A stretch of DNA of 64,000 nucleotides from assembly GCF_001699815.1 (NCBI RefSeq), contig NZ_MCGB01000025.1:62001-126000 (forward strand). Direction: 5' to 3'. Positions 54,660-62,475 of this stretch are shown piece after piece. This DNA is from Ralstonia pickettii. Lineage in GTDB: Bacteria > Pseudomonadota > Gammaproteobacteria > Burkholderiales > Burkholderiaceae. The notes below the pieces were generated by a model. The model was not told the origin of the DNA, made no database searches, and worked only from the letters and a program-made list of their open reading frames with translations. Position numbers and translations under genes: made by a program. How positions within the stretch are numbered: position 1 is the stretch's first letter; the number at the start of each line of letters is the position of its first letter.

Positions 54660-56492
54660 TCAATCGACCCCAACGAAACCGCCGGTCTGGTGCGCCCACA
54701 GCCGTGCATACAGGCCGCCGTGTTCCAGCAACTCCGCATGCGTGCCGCTCTCGACGATGCGCCCGCCATCCAGCACGACCAGCCGGTCCATGCGCGCGAT
54801 GGTCGAGAGCCGGTGCGCGATGGCAATCACGGTCTTGCCCTGCATCAGCGTTTCCAGGCTTTCCTGGATGGCGGCTTCCACTTCCGAATCCAGCGCGGAC
54901 GTGGCTTCGTCCAGGATCAGGATCGGCGCGTCCTTGAGCAGCACGCGCGCAATCGCGATGCGCTGCCGCTGACCACCCGACAGCTTCACCCCGCGCTCAC
55001 CCACCAGCGCATCAAAGCCCCGTCGCCCTTGCGCATCGGACAACTGCGGGATGAACTCGTCGGCGCGGGCCCGGCGCACGGCTTGCATCAACTCCGCCTC
55101 CGTGCTGTCGGGTTTGCCGTAGCGCAGGTTATCGCGGATGGAGCGGTGCAGCAGCGACGTGTCTTGCGTGACCATGCCGATCTGCTCCCGCAGGCTCTCC
55201 TGTGTCACGGCCGCAATGTCCTGGCCGTCGACGAGAATCCGGCCGCGCTCCACGTCGTACAGGCGCAGCAGCAGGTTGACCAGCGTCGATTTGCCCGCAC
55301 CCGACGGGCCAACCAGGCCGATCCGTTCGCCGGGGCGCACCACGAGATCCAGCCCTTCGATCACGCCGCTGCCCTTGCCGTAGTGGAATCCCACGTGCTC
55401 GAAGCGCACTTCGCCCTGCGTCACGTGCAGCGGCTTGGCGCCGGGGTGGTCGATCACGGCGCGCGGCAGCGCGATGGTCTGCATCCCATCTTGCACCTGC
55501 CCGACGTTTTCAAAGATGCCGTTGACCACCCACATGATCCAGCCCGACATGTTGTTGATGCGGATGACCAGCCCCGTGGTCAACGCGATGGTGCCGGCGC
55601 TCACACGGCCCTGGCTCCACAACCACAGCGCGAGCGCCGACGTGCCCACGATCAACAGGCCGTTCATGGCCGTGATGGTGAAATCCATGCCGCTGATCAT
55701 GCGGCCGGACAGGCGCGTCTTGTCCGTCTGCTCGGCCATGGCGTCGCGCGCGTAGCTTTCTTCATGCTGCGTATGCGCGAACAGCTTGAGCGTGGTGATG
55801 TTGGTGTAGCCGTCAACGATGCGGCCCATCAGCTTGGAACGCGACTCCGTGGCGATGACCGAACGCGCTTTCACGCGCGGCACGAAATAGCTCAGTGCCG
55901 CGATGTAGCAGCCAATCCACACCAGCAGCGGCACAACGAGCCACCAGTCGGCCCTGGCGAACAGCACCATCGCACTGATCGCGTAGATGACGACATGCCA
56001 GAGCGCGTCCACGGCCTGCACGGCGGAATCGCGCAGCGAAAAGCCGGTCTGCATGATGCGCTGGGCAATGCGGCCCGCAAAGTCGTTCTGGAAAAACGTC
56101 AGGCTCTGCTTGAGCACGTAGCGGTGGTTCTGCCAGCGGATCAGGTTCGACAGGTTGGGGTTGATGACCTGGTGCACGAGCACGTCGTGCAAGCCGAAGA
56201 TGACCGGCCGCGCGATCAGCGCCACAAAGGCCATCCACAGCAGTTCGCTGCGGTGGCGGCCGAAGAACTCCGCGCCGGGGGTTGCCTGGATCATGTCGAC
56301 GATGCGGCCGAGGAAGTCGAACAGCGCGACTTCAATCAGCGCGCCCAGCAACCCCACGAGCAGCAGGAACGCGAAGACGCCGCGCACCTCGCGCAGGAAG
56401 TGGGCGTAGAAGCGCCAGACATTGGCCGGAGGCTGGGTGTCGGGCAGCGGGCGGAACGGATCGATGAGCTTTTCCAGGCGGCGCAGCAGCAT
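54660..56492 (-). CDS. ABC exporter, fused membrane and ATPase domains
   Basis: A 610-residue half-transporter. A six-helix type-1 exporter domain spans about 35-335. The nucleotide-binding domain has Walker A GPSGAGKST (about 395), signature LSGGQRQRIAIARVLL and Walker [13 protein letters not shown]. It would act as a homodimer or with a partner, exporting lipid, peptide or drug; MsbA-like in plan but without features that assign the substrate. Convergent with the MHS transporter, 3 bp between the stops. Confidence 0.9.
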   Translation of the reverse strand: MLLRRLEKLIDPFRPLPDTQPPANVWRFYAHFLREVRGVFAFLLLVGLLGALIEVALFDFLGRIVDMIQATPGAEFFGRHRSELLWMAFVALIARPVIFGLHDVLVHQVINPNLSNLIRWQNHRYVLKQSLTFFQNDFAGRIAQRIMQTGFSLRDSAVQAVDALWHVVIYAISAMVLFARADWWLVVPLLVWIGCYIAALSYFVPRVKARSVIATESRSKLMGRIVDGYTNITTLKLFAHTQHEESYARDAMAEQTDKTRLSGRMISGMDFTITAMNGLLIVGTSALALWLWSQGRVSAGTIALTTGLVIRINNMSGWIMWVVNGIFENVGQVQDGMQTIALPRAVIDHPGAKPLHVTQGEVRFEHVGFHYGKGSGVIEGLDLVVRPGERIGLVGPSGAGKSTLVNLLLRLYDVERGRILVDGQDIAAVTQESLREQIGMVTQDTSLLHRSIRDNLRYGKPDSTEAELMQAVRRARADEFIPQLSDAQGRRGFDALVGERGVKLSGGQRQRIAIARVLLKDAPILILDEATSALDSEVEAAIQESLETLMQGKTVIAIAHRLSTIARMDRLVVLDGGRIVESGTHAELLEHGGLYARLWAHQTGGFVGVD

Positions 56493-56770
56493 GTCGGGTC
56501 GGGGGTGAAGAGGAGACCGACGCCCCAGGGCGGGACGTGCGCGGAAGAGCCGCCCATGATACGCGCGTGAAAGTGCCCTTGCTGGCGGCCTGGCTTATGG
56601 AGAGCAGGACTCGGAGGTTGGTGCTCAGAGCTCGACGCGTCGGGCTTTTTGCTCGACGGTTGGAGCTCAGAGCTCGGCACGTGAGGCTTTTTGCTCGGCG
56701 ATTGCAGTTCAGAGCGTCAGCTGCGATCCGTGGGAGGCGCCAGGCGGTTCGCGAGACGCATCGCGCCATG
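56493..56770. other. Intergenic region with tandem repeat
   Basis: The gap between the ABC exporter and lctP holds a 42-bp tandem repeat (listed separately) and the lctP terminator. Frames are open through the repeat on both strands because its period is a multiple of three; none has a good ribosome site. I support no gene here. Confidence 0.5.
56616..56720. repeat. 42-bp imperfect direct tandem repeat, about 2.5 copies
   Basis: Units start at 56616 (GGTTGGTGCTCAGAGCTCG), 56658 (GGTTGGAGCTCAGAGCTCG) and 56700 (GATTGCAGTTCAGAGC, partial). The first two also share GAxGxxxGGCTTTTTGCTCG-type ends. The spacing is exactly 42 bp each time, as in minisatellites. Confidence 0.85.
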
Positions 56771-56797
56771 AAAAAAGCCGCTCGATTGAGCGGCTTT
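56771..56797 (-). terminator. Intrinsic terminator of lctP
   Basis: Perfect 10-bp stem AAAGCCGCTC/GAGCGGCTTT with a 4-nt loop; on the minus strand it is followed by TTTTTT, 23 bp after the lctP stop. Confidence 0.92.
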
Positions 56798-56819
56798 CGG
56801 GTTCCGTCGGGAGCGGGGC

Positions 56820-58496
56820 TCAGTGCACCACCATCCGCGAGAACGGCTCCACATAAGCCTGCAGGGTGATCATCAGCCCCACCAGGAAGGCCAGCGCCAG
56901 CGAGTGGAAGAACACGTAGCGCAGGATGTCGCCCTCGTGGCCGTACCACTTGGTGGCGGTGGAAGCCACGACGATGGACTGCGCGTCGATCATCTTGCCC
57001 ATCACGCCGCCCGAACTGTTGGCCGCCGACATGAGGATCGGCGACAGGCCAAGCTGTTCGGCCGTGGTCTTCTGCAGGCCGCCGAACAGCACGTTCGATG
57101 CCGTATCGGAGCCGGTGAGCGCCACGCCCAGCCAGCCCAGCATCGTGCCGAACAGCGGGTACAGCACGCCCGTGTGGGCGAAGGCCAGGCCCAGCGTCGC
57201 GTCCAGACCGGAGTAGCGCGTCAGGTAGCCGATGCCGAACATCGCGCAGATCGTCAGCAGCGAATAGCGCGTGAGCTTGATGGTGTTCCAGTACTCCTTG
57301 AGCATGCGCGGCAGCGAGTAGCCCATCAGCAGGCCGCCGACGATGGCCGATACCAGGATGCCCGTACCCGCCATCGACAGGACGTTGAAGTTGAACACTG
57401 CGCCTTCGGCAATCACCTTGGGCACCACCGGCGGGCCCTTGAGCACCATCTTGTCGAGGCCCGGGATGGCGAACTTGAATGCCCAGAGGCCGTCGGCAAA
57501 CGCCTTGAACTGCGGCACGCCCCAGATGAACACGAACACGGTCAGGATGACCCACGGCAACCATGCCTGCACGCGCGTGATCTTGCCGTTGGTGGCCGTG
57601 GTGGTTTCGCGGGCTTCGGCAGCAGCTTCGGGGTCGACGCGGGAGTTGTCTTCGCGGTTGCGCAGGGCGGTCGAGGTCCAGATCGTCTTGGGCTTCCACA
57701 CCTTCAGGAACAGCGTGAGCGTGCCCATCGACACCAGCGCCGCAATCACGTCCACCAGCCACGGGCCGTGGAAGTTCGACACCAGGAACTGCGGAATCGC
57801 AAACGACACGCCCGCCACCAGGATTGCTGGCCAGATCTGCAGCATGCCGCGGAAGCCCGCGAACGCCCAGATCAGCCAGAACGGCACCAGCACCGAGAAG
57901 AACGGCAACTGGCGGCCAACCATGGCAGAGAGCTGCAGCAGGTCCAGCCCCGTGACCGAAGCCAGCCCGATGAGCGGGGCACCCAGCGCGCCGTAGGCCA
58001 CCGGTGCGGTGTTGGCGATCAGGGCCAGGCCCGACGCGGCCAGTGGCGAGAAGCCCAGGCCGATCAGGATGGCGCCCGTGACGGCCACCGGCGTGCCGAA
58101 GCCCGCGGCGCCTTCAAAGAACGCGCCAAAGCTGAACGCTACCAGCAGCAGCTGCAGGCGGCGGTCTTCGGTAATGCCGGAAATCGAGCTCTGCAAGACC
58201 TTGAACGACCCGTTCAAGGTGGTGAGCCGGTGCAGGAAGATGATGTTGAGAACAATCCAGCCAATTGGGAACAGGCCCGAGACGATGCCGAGGCCCGCAG
58301 CCTTGCCAGCCATTGCGGTCGGCATGCCAAACACAAACGAGGCGATCCCCACCCCGACAATCAGCGCCAGGCCGGCTGCCAGATGCGCCTGCATATGGAA
58401 GAACGCCAGCGAGCACAGCAGTACCGCCACCGGTATCCCGGCCGCTAGGGTTGACCACACGGCACTGCCGAGCGGGTCATAGACTTGATTCCACAT
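56820..58496 (-). CDS. lctP: L-lactate permease
   Basis: A 558-residue LctP/LldP-family lactate:H+ symporter with 12-14 predicted membrane helices. Diagnostic segments are FGAFFEGAAGFGTPVAVTGAIL (about 121-142) and LTGSDTASNVLFGGLQ (about 445-460), and the early MWNQVYDPLGS. AGGAGGAG eight bases upstream confirms the ATG at 58496 against longer frames. No lactate dehydrogenase genes are adjacent. It is divergent from the patatin autotransporter, with about 260 bp between. Confidence 0.94.
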   Translation of the reverse strand: MWNQVYDPLGSAVWSTLAAGIPVAVLLCSLAFFHMQAHLAAGLALIVGVGIASFVFGMPTAMAGKAAGLGIVSGLFPIGWIVLNIIFLHRLTTLNGSFKVLQSSISGITEDRRLQLLLVAFSFGAFFEGAAGFGTPVAVTGAILIGLGFSPLAASGLALIANTAPVAYGALGAPLIGLASVTGLDLLQLSAMVGRQLPFFSVLVPFWLIWAFAGFRGMLQIWPAILVAGVSFAIPQFLVSNFHGPWLVDVIAALVSMGTLTLFLKVWKPKTIWTSTALRNREDNSRVDPEAAAEARETTTATNGKITRVQAWLPWVILTVFVFIWGVPQFKAFADGLWAFKFAIPGLDKMVLKGPPVVPKVIAEGAVFNFNVLSMAGTGILVSAIVGGLLMGYSLPRMLKEYWNTIKLTRYSLLTICAMFGIGYLTRYSGLDATLGLAFAHTGVLYPLFGTMLGWLGVALTGSDTASNVLFGGLQKTTAEQLGLSPILMSAANSSGGVMGKMIDAQSIVVASTATKWYGHEGDILRYVFFHSLALAFLVGLMITLQAYVEPFSRMVVH

Positions 58497-58757
58497 CTTG
58501 ATCTCCTCCTGTTTGGGCGTTTCAGTATCTTCTCGATACCGAACGTCTTCTGTCGCCCCTTTTTTAAGGGGCAGCCACGGATTGTAGGAACAAGCGTGTC
58601 CGGGTCCCCGCAATATTCTGTCACTTTCGCCTTGAAAAGTATTCATCGGCGCCGGTGCGTGGTTTCGCGTGGCGCAAGCAATTGCACCGGGTAAATCCGG
58701 GTTGTGGAATCATTGCGCCTGCTGCGCTGCCCACCCACTCCAATTCGCCCTCCATTC

Positions 58758-61121
58758 ATGGCTTCTCTGACGGCCTTCCTGTTTCGCCGCCGCGGCTCCC
58801 GATTGGCTGCCGCCGTGCTTACCGCGTTTGTGGCACTGACGACGTTGCCGCCCGCCGTGCATGGCCAGACTGCGGCGGCGCCAGTGCAGGCGAACACCGA
58901 ATCGACGCGGCCGCGAATCGGTCTGGTGCTCTCGGGCGGCGGGGCGCGCGGCTATGCGCATATTGGCGTGCTGAAGATGCTGGAGCGCATGCGCATTCCT
59001 GTGGATGTGATTGCCGCCACCAGCATGGGCGCCGTGGTGGGCGGGCTCTACGCCAGCGGTATGCGGGCGGACGCGTTGGAGCAGAAGCTCTCACAGGTGG
59101 ACCTGAGCGACATCGCCTTCGATCGCAACGATCGCGCCAAGCTGCCGCAGTCGCTGCGCGAGGATGATTTCCAGTACCCGATCGGCCTGTCGGCCGGCTA
59201 TGGCAACGGCAACCTCAAGCTGCCGGCCGGGCTGGTGCAGGGCAACCGCCTGCTCGCGCTCCTCAAGAACTGGACGGCGCAGTGGCCCGACAACATCGAC
59301 TTCTCGCGCCTGCCCATTCCGTTCAAGGCCATGGCGACGGATCTGGCCACGGGCGACGGAGTGATTCTCGACCACGGCTCGCTGCCGCTGGCGATGCGGG
59401 CCAGCATGGCGGTGCCGGGGCTGTTCGCGCCCTTCGAGGTGGGCGGGCGTACGCTGGTGGATGGCGGCCTGGTGAGCAACCTGCCCGTGCAGCTTGCGCG
59501 CGACATGGGGGCTGACATCATCATCGCCGTCAACATCGGGTCGGACTTGGAGCGGCCTGAAGACCTGGCCTCGCCTGCGGCGGTGACGCAACAGATGATC
59601 ACCATCCTCGTCGGCCAGAACGTCCGTGCGCAGAAGGCGCTGCTGCGCGGCCAGGATGTGCTGATCGAGCCGCAGCTCTCGGAGCTTTCGTTCACCGATT
59701 TCGCCAAGGGCCCGCAGGGTGTGCGGCAGGGTGAACGCGCGGCGCAGGGCGTCGAGGCGAAGCTCGCGACGTTGTCGCTGTCGCCGCACGCGTATGCCGC
59801 GTACCGCGCTACCCACGAGCCGCAGGGCACGCTCGTGGCGGGCGCACGCATTGACGCCATCGATGTGACCACCAGCGGCCGCGTGCCGCCCGCGCGCGTG
59901 CGTCAGTTGATCAAGGTGCGTGAAGGCGATGCGTATGACGCCGAGGCGCTGAACCGCGAACTGTCGGCGCTGGCCACCACGGGCGACTTCGAAACCGTCA
60001 CGCAGCAACTGGTGGAACAGAACGGTGTGCATACGCTGAAGATCGACGCGCACGAAAAGTCGTGGGGCAACCAGTTCTTCCTGTTCGGGCTGGGCATGTC
60101 GACCAACTTCGACGGGCGTGGCGCATTCAACATCAACCTTGGCCATCGGTATCCGTGGCTCACGCAGAGCGGGCTGGAGTGGCGCAACGACATCGTCCTC
60201 GGCAGCAACCGGGCGAGCATCCATACCGAGCTGCGGCAGCCGCTGTGGCAGGCGCGCGGGTTTTACGTGGCGCCGTATGCCGAGTACTCGCGTCGCAGAT
60301 CGGATCTCTACTTTGACGATCAGCCGCCCACCCGGGACGCCAAGCCGTTCAACAACCTGACCATCGAGACGGCGCGCGCCGGCGTTGACCTGGGCATCCC
60401 GTTGGGCCGCAAGGGTGAGCTGCGCCTGGGCGTGAACTACGTCAGGAAGACGGCAACGTTCAATTACCTGCAATTGATCGCGGACGAGTCCGGGAATGTC
60501 GTGGATGCGACGGCTGTTGACACCTTGCGCACCCAGCAGCCGGCCTTTCGCGCCCAACTTACGCTGGACCAGCTCGACGATCCGCTGTTCCCGCGCAGCG
60601 GCTATTACTTCTACAGCAGCGTGGAAGCGGGCTTCGGTTCGCCCGACAAGAAGTTCAACACCGCCCAGGCCAAGGGCCTATGGGCGACGAGCTACGGCCG
60701 CCACACGTTCAATGTGGCGTTGGAAGGGGCCGGCCTGTTTGGCGTCAACAGCCCGACGCGGGAAAACGGTGGCAACACGAGCAACGGCGCCAACGAAGGC
60801 TTCTTCCTGGGCGGCTTCCAGCACCTTTCGGCGTATGCGCAGGATCAGTTCAACGGCCAGTACATGCTGTATGGCCGCCTGACCTATCTGTACGACCTGC
60901 GCGTTGACGATCTGCTGGGCCTGCGCGCGCCGGTGTTCGGCGCCAGCGCCGAGGCCGGCAATGTCTGGCAGCTGCGCAACAACTTTGGCAAGGGCCCTTA
61001 CCTGAAGAGCGGCAGCGTATTCGTCGGTGGCACCAGCCCGATCGGGCCGCTGTACTTCGGTTTTGCGGTGGCGCCGCAGGGCGTGTGGAACGTGTACCTG
61101 CAGCTCGGTCGCGTCTTCTGA
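58758..61121 (+). CDS. PlpD-like patatin autotransporter (type Vd secretion)
   Basis: A 787-residue outer-membrane protein in three parts. After a signal peptide (1-37, ending VHGQ) comes a patatin phospholipase domain (about 53-260). It has the oxyanion motif GGGARG, a nucleophile S89 in AATSMGAVVGG and catalytic D235 in VDGG. A POTRA-like domain (about 360-425; RVRQLIKVREGDAYD) precedes a beta-barrel (about 430-787) ending in Phe. The nucleophile elbow reads A-T-S-M-G instead of G-x-S-x-G. The start at 58758 (MASLTAFLFRRRG) is preferred to one 18 residues earlier. The PlpD of Pseudomonas secretes or displays a class A1 lipase. Confidence 0.88.
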   Translation: MASLTAFLFRRRGSRLAAAVLTAFVALTTLPPAVHGQTAAAPVQANTESTRPRIGLVLSGGGARGYAHIGVLKMLERMRIPVDVIAATSMGAVVGGLYASGMRADALEQKLSQVDLSDIAFDRNDRAKLPQSLREDDFQYPIGLSAGYGNGNLKLPAGLVQGNRLLALLKNWTAQWPDNIDFSRLPIPFKAMATDLATGDGVILDHGSLPLAMRASMAVPGLFAPFEVGGRTLVDGGLVSNLPVQLARDMGADIIIAVNIGSDLERPEDLASPAAVTQQMITILVGQNVRAQKALLRGQDVLIEPQLSELSFTDFAKGPQGVRQGERAAQGVEAKLATLSLSPHAYAAYRATHEPQGTLVAGARIDAIDVTTSGRVPPARVRQLIKVREGDAYDAEALNRELSALATTGDFETVTQQLVEQNGVHTLKIDAHEKSWGNQFFLFGLGMSTNFDGRGAFNINLGHRYPWLTQSGLEWRNDIVLGSNRASIHTELRQPLWQARGFYVAPYAEYSRRRSDLYFDDQPPTRDAKPFNNLTIETARAGVDLGIPLGRKGELRLGVNYVRKTATFNYLQLIADESGNVVDATAVDTLRTQQPAFRAQLTLDQLDDPLFPRSGYYFYSSVEAGFGSPDKKFNTAQAKGLWATSYGRHTFNVALEGAGLFGVNSPTRENGGNTSNGANEGFFLGGFQHLSAYAQDQFNGQYMLYGRLTYLYDLRVDDLLGLRAPVFGASAEAGNVWQLRNNFGKGPYLKSGSVFVGGTSPIGPLYFGFAVAPQGVWNVYLQLGRVF

Positions 61122-61291
61122 AACCGCATCAAGGGGCAGCAGGCCTGCCTGGCGTACGGTCAGCGCCTGCTTCGTAAGGTCTTGATCAGACTGGGGAAAT
61201 CAATCGGTCAGCTAGCGGCGGACGTGCGTGCTAGCCTTCCGCTTCGCTTCGTTCAAGACCTCGGGCGCGGTCGCGCCCAGCCCTCTTTCCC

Positions 61292-62473
61292 ATGATGTTC
61301 TCCGTGTTGTTCCGTCGTTACCGTTCGTTCCGGTGGTTGCTGTGCGCGTGCGCCTTGGCTGTGTTGCAGGCGTGCGGCAAGCATGCTGATGAGGCTGCCA
61401 AGCCAGCCGGCCCGCCGGAAGTCGAGTTTGCCGTTGCGCAGCGCTCCGATGCGCCGCTGGTGACCGAACTGCCTGGCCGCCTGGAGCCGTATCGCACGGC
61501 GCAAGTGCGCGCGCGCGTCGACGGCATCGTCCTCAAGCGCGCCTATGAAGAAGGCCAGGTGGTCAAGGCCGGCCAGGTGTTGTTCCGCATCGATCCGGCG
61601 CCGCTCAAGGCACAGGTGGACGCCGCGCAAGGCGCGCTTGCCCGTGCGCAGGCACAACTGGCCATCGCGCGCGACAAGGCTGCCCGCTACAAGGGGCTGG
61701 CCGCCACGCGTGCCGTGAGCGAGTTGGAATACGCTGAAGCGCAATCCGCCGAGCGTCAGGCCGCCGCAGACGTGGTGTCCAGCCGTGCCGCGCTGGAAAC
61801 CGCGCAACTGCGCTTGGGCTATGCCACCGTCACGGCCCCGATTGCCGGCCGCTCGCGCCGCGCGCAGGTCACCGAAGGTGCGCTGGTCAAGGAAGACGCT
61901 GCGACGACGCTCACCACGGTCGAACAGATCGACCCGATCTACGTCGACTTCGCGCAGCCCGCTGCCGAAGTGCTCGCCTTGCAGCGCGCGCTCAAGAAGG
62001 GCCAGGCCGCTGCATTGAGCGGCCAGGACATCGGCGTGCAGGTCATCCTGAGCGATGGCGTGGCGTACGAGCGCCCGGGCAGGCTGCTGTTCTCCGATCT
62101 GACGGTGGACCGTGCGACGGATAACGTCTCGATGCGCGCGGTGCTGCCCAATCCCGATGGCCTGCTGCTGCCCGGCATGTACGTGCGGGTGAAGCTTTCG
62201 CACGCCGTGCAGCAGGGCGCGGTGACGGTTCCGAAGGGCGCGTTGCAGCGCGACCGCCAGGGGGCATCGGTGTTTGTGGTGCAGGCCGACAATACGCTGG
62301 CGGCCCAGCCCGTGGCTGCGCAAACGTTGGCCGGTGACCAATGGCTGGTGACGGGCGGGCTATCCGGTGGGGAGCGGGTTGCCATCCCAGGCATGCAGAC
62401 GCTCGAGACCGGCATGGCAGTCAAGCCGATTCCTGCCGCACCGCGCGCTGATACGAAGACGAAGAGGGGCTGA
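61292..62473 (+). CDS. RND efflux periplasmic adaptor (MexA/AcrA-like lipoprotein)
   Basis: A 393-residue membrane-fusion lipoprotein. The lipobox is LQAC with C28. The lipoyl halves (GRLEPYRTAQVRARVDGIV and YATVTAPIAGRSRRAQV) flank an alpha-hairpin (about 105-160). The beta-barrel and membrane-proximal domains follow (LLPGMYVRVKL). It precedes the pump gene by 2 bp. An outer-membrane channel gene would be expected further on, beyond the window. Confidence 0.94.
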   Translation: MMFSVLFRRYRSFRWLLCACALAVLQACGKHADEAAKPAGPPEVEFAVAQRSDAPLVTELPGRLEPYRTAQVRARVDGIVLKRAYEEGQVVKAGQVLFRIDPAPLKAQVDAAQGALARAQAQLAIARDKAARYKGLAATRAVSELEYAEAQSAERQAAADVVSSRAALETAQLRLGYATVTAPIAGRSRRAQVTEGALVKEDAATTLTTVEQIDPIYVDFAQPAAEVLALQRALKKGQAAALSGQDIGVQVILSDGVAYERPGRLLFSDLTVDRATDNVSMRAVLPNPDGLLLPGMYVRVKLSHAVQQGAVTVPKGALQRDRQGASVFVVQADNTLAAQPVAAQTLAGDQWLVTGGLSGGERVAIPGMQTLETGMAVKPIPAAPRADTKTKRG

Positions 62474-62475
62474 CC

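Noticed and set aside
54690-56570. 626-codon plus-strand open frame opposite the ABC exporter
   Set aside because: Shadow; the exporter on the other strand has all ABC motifs.
56537-56869. 110-codon plus-strand frame with a 14-residue repeat across the tandem repeat
   Set aside because: No ribosome site, runs into the lctP terminator and coding region, and the repeat period alone explains the open frame.
56823-58448. 541-codon plus-strand open frame opposite lctP
   Set aside because: Shadow; very rich in Arg, His and Gln, and lctP is certain.
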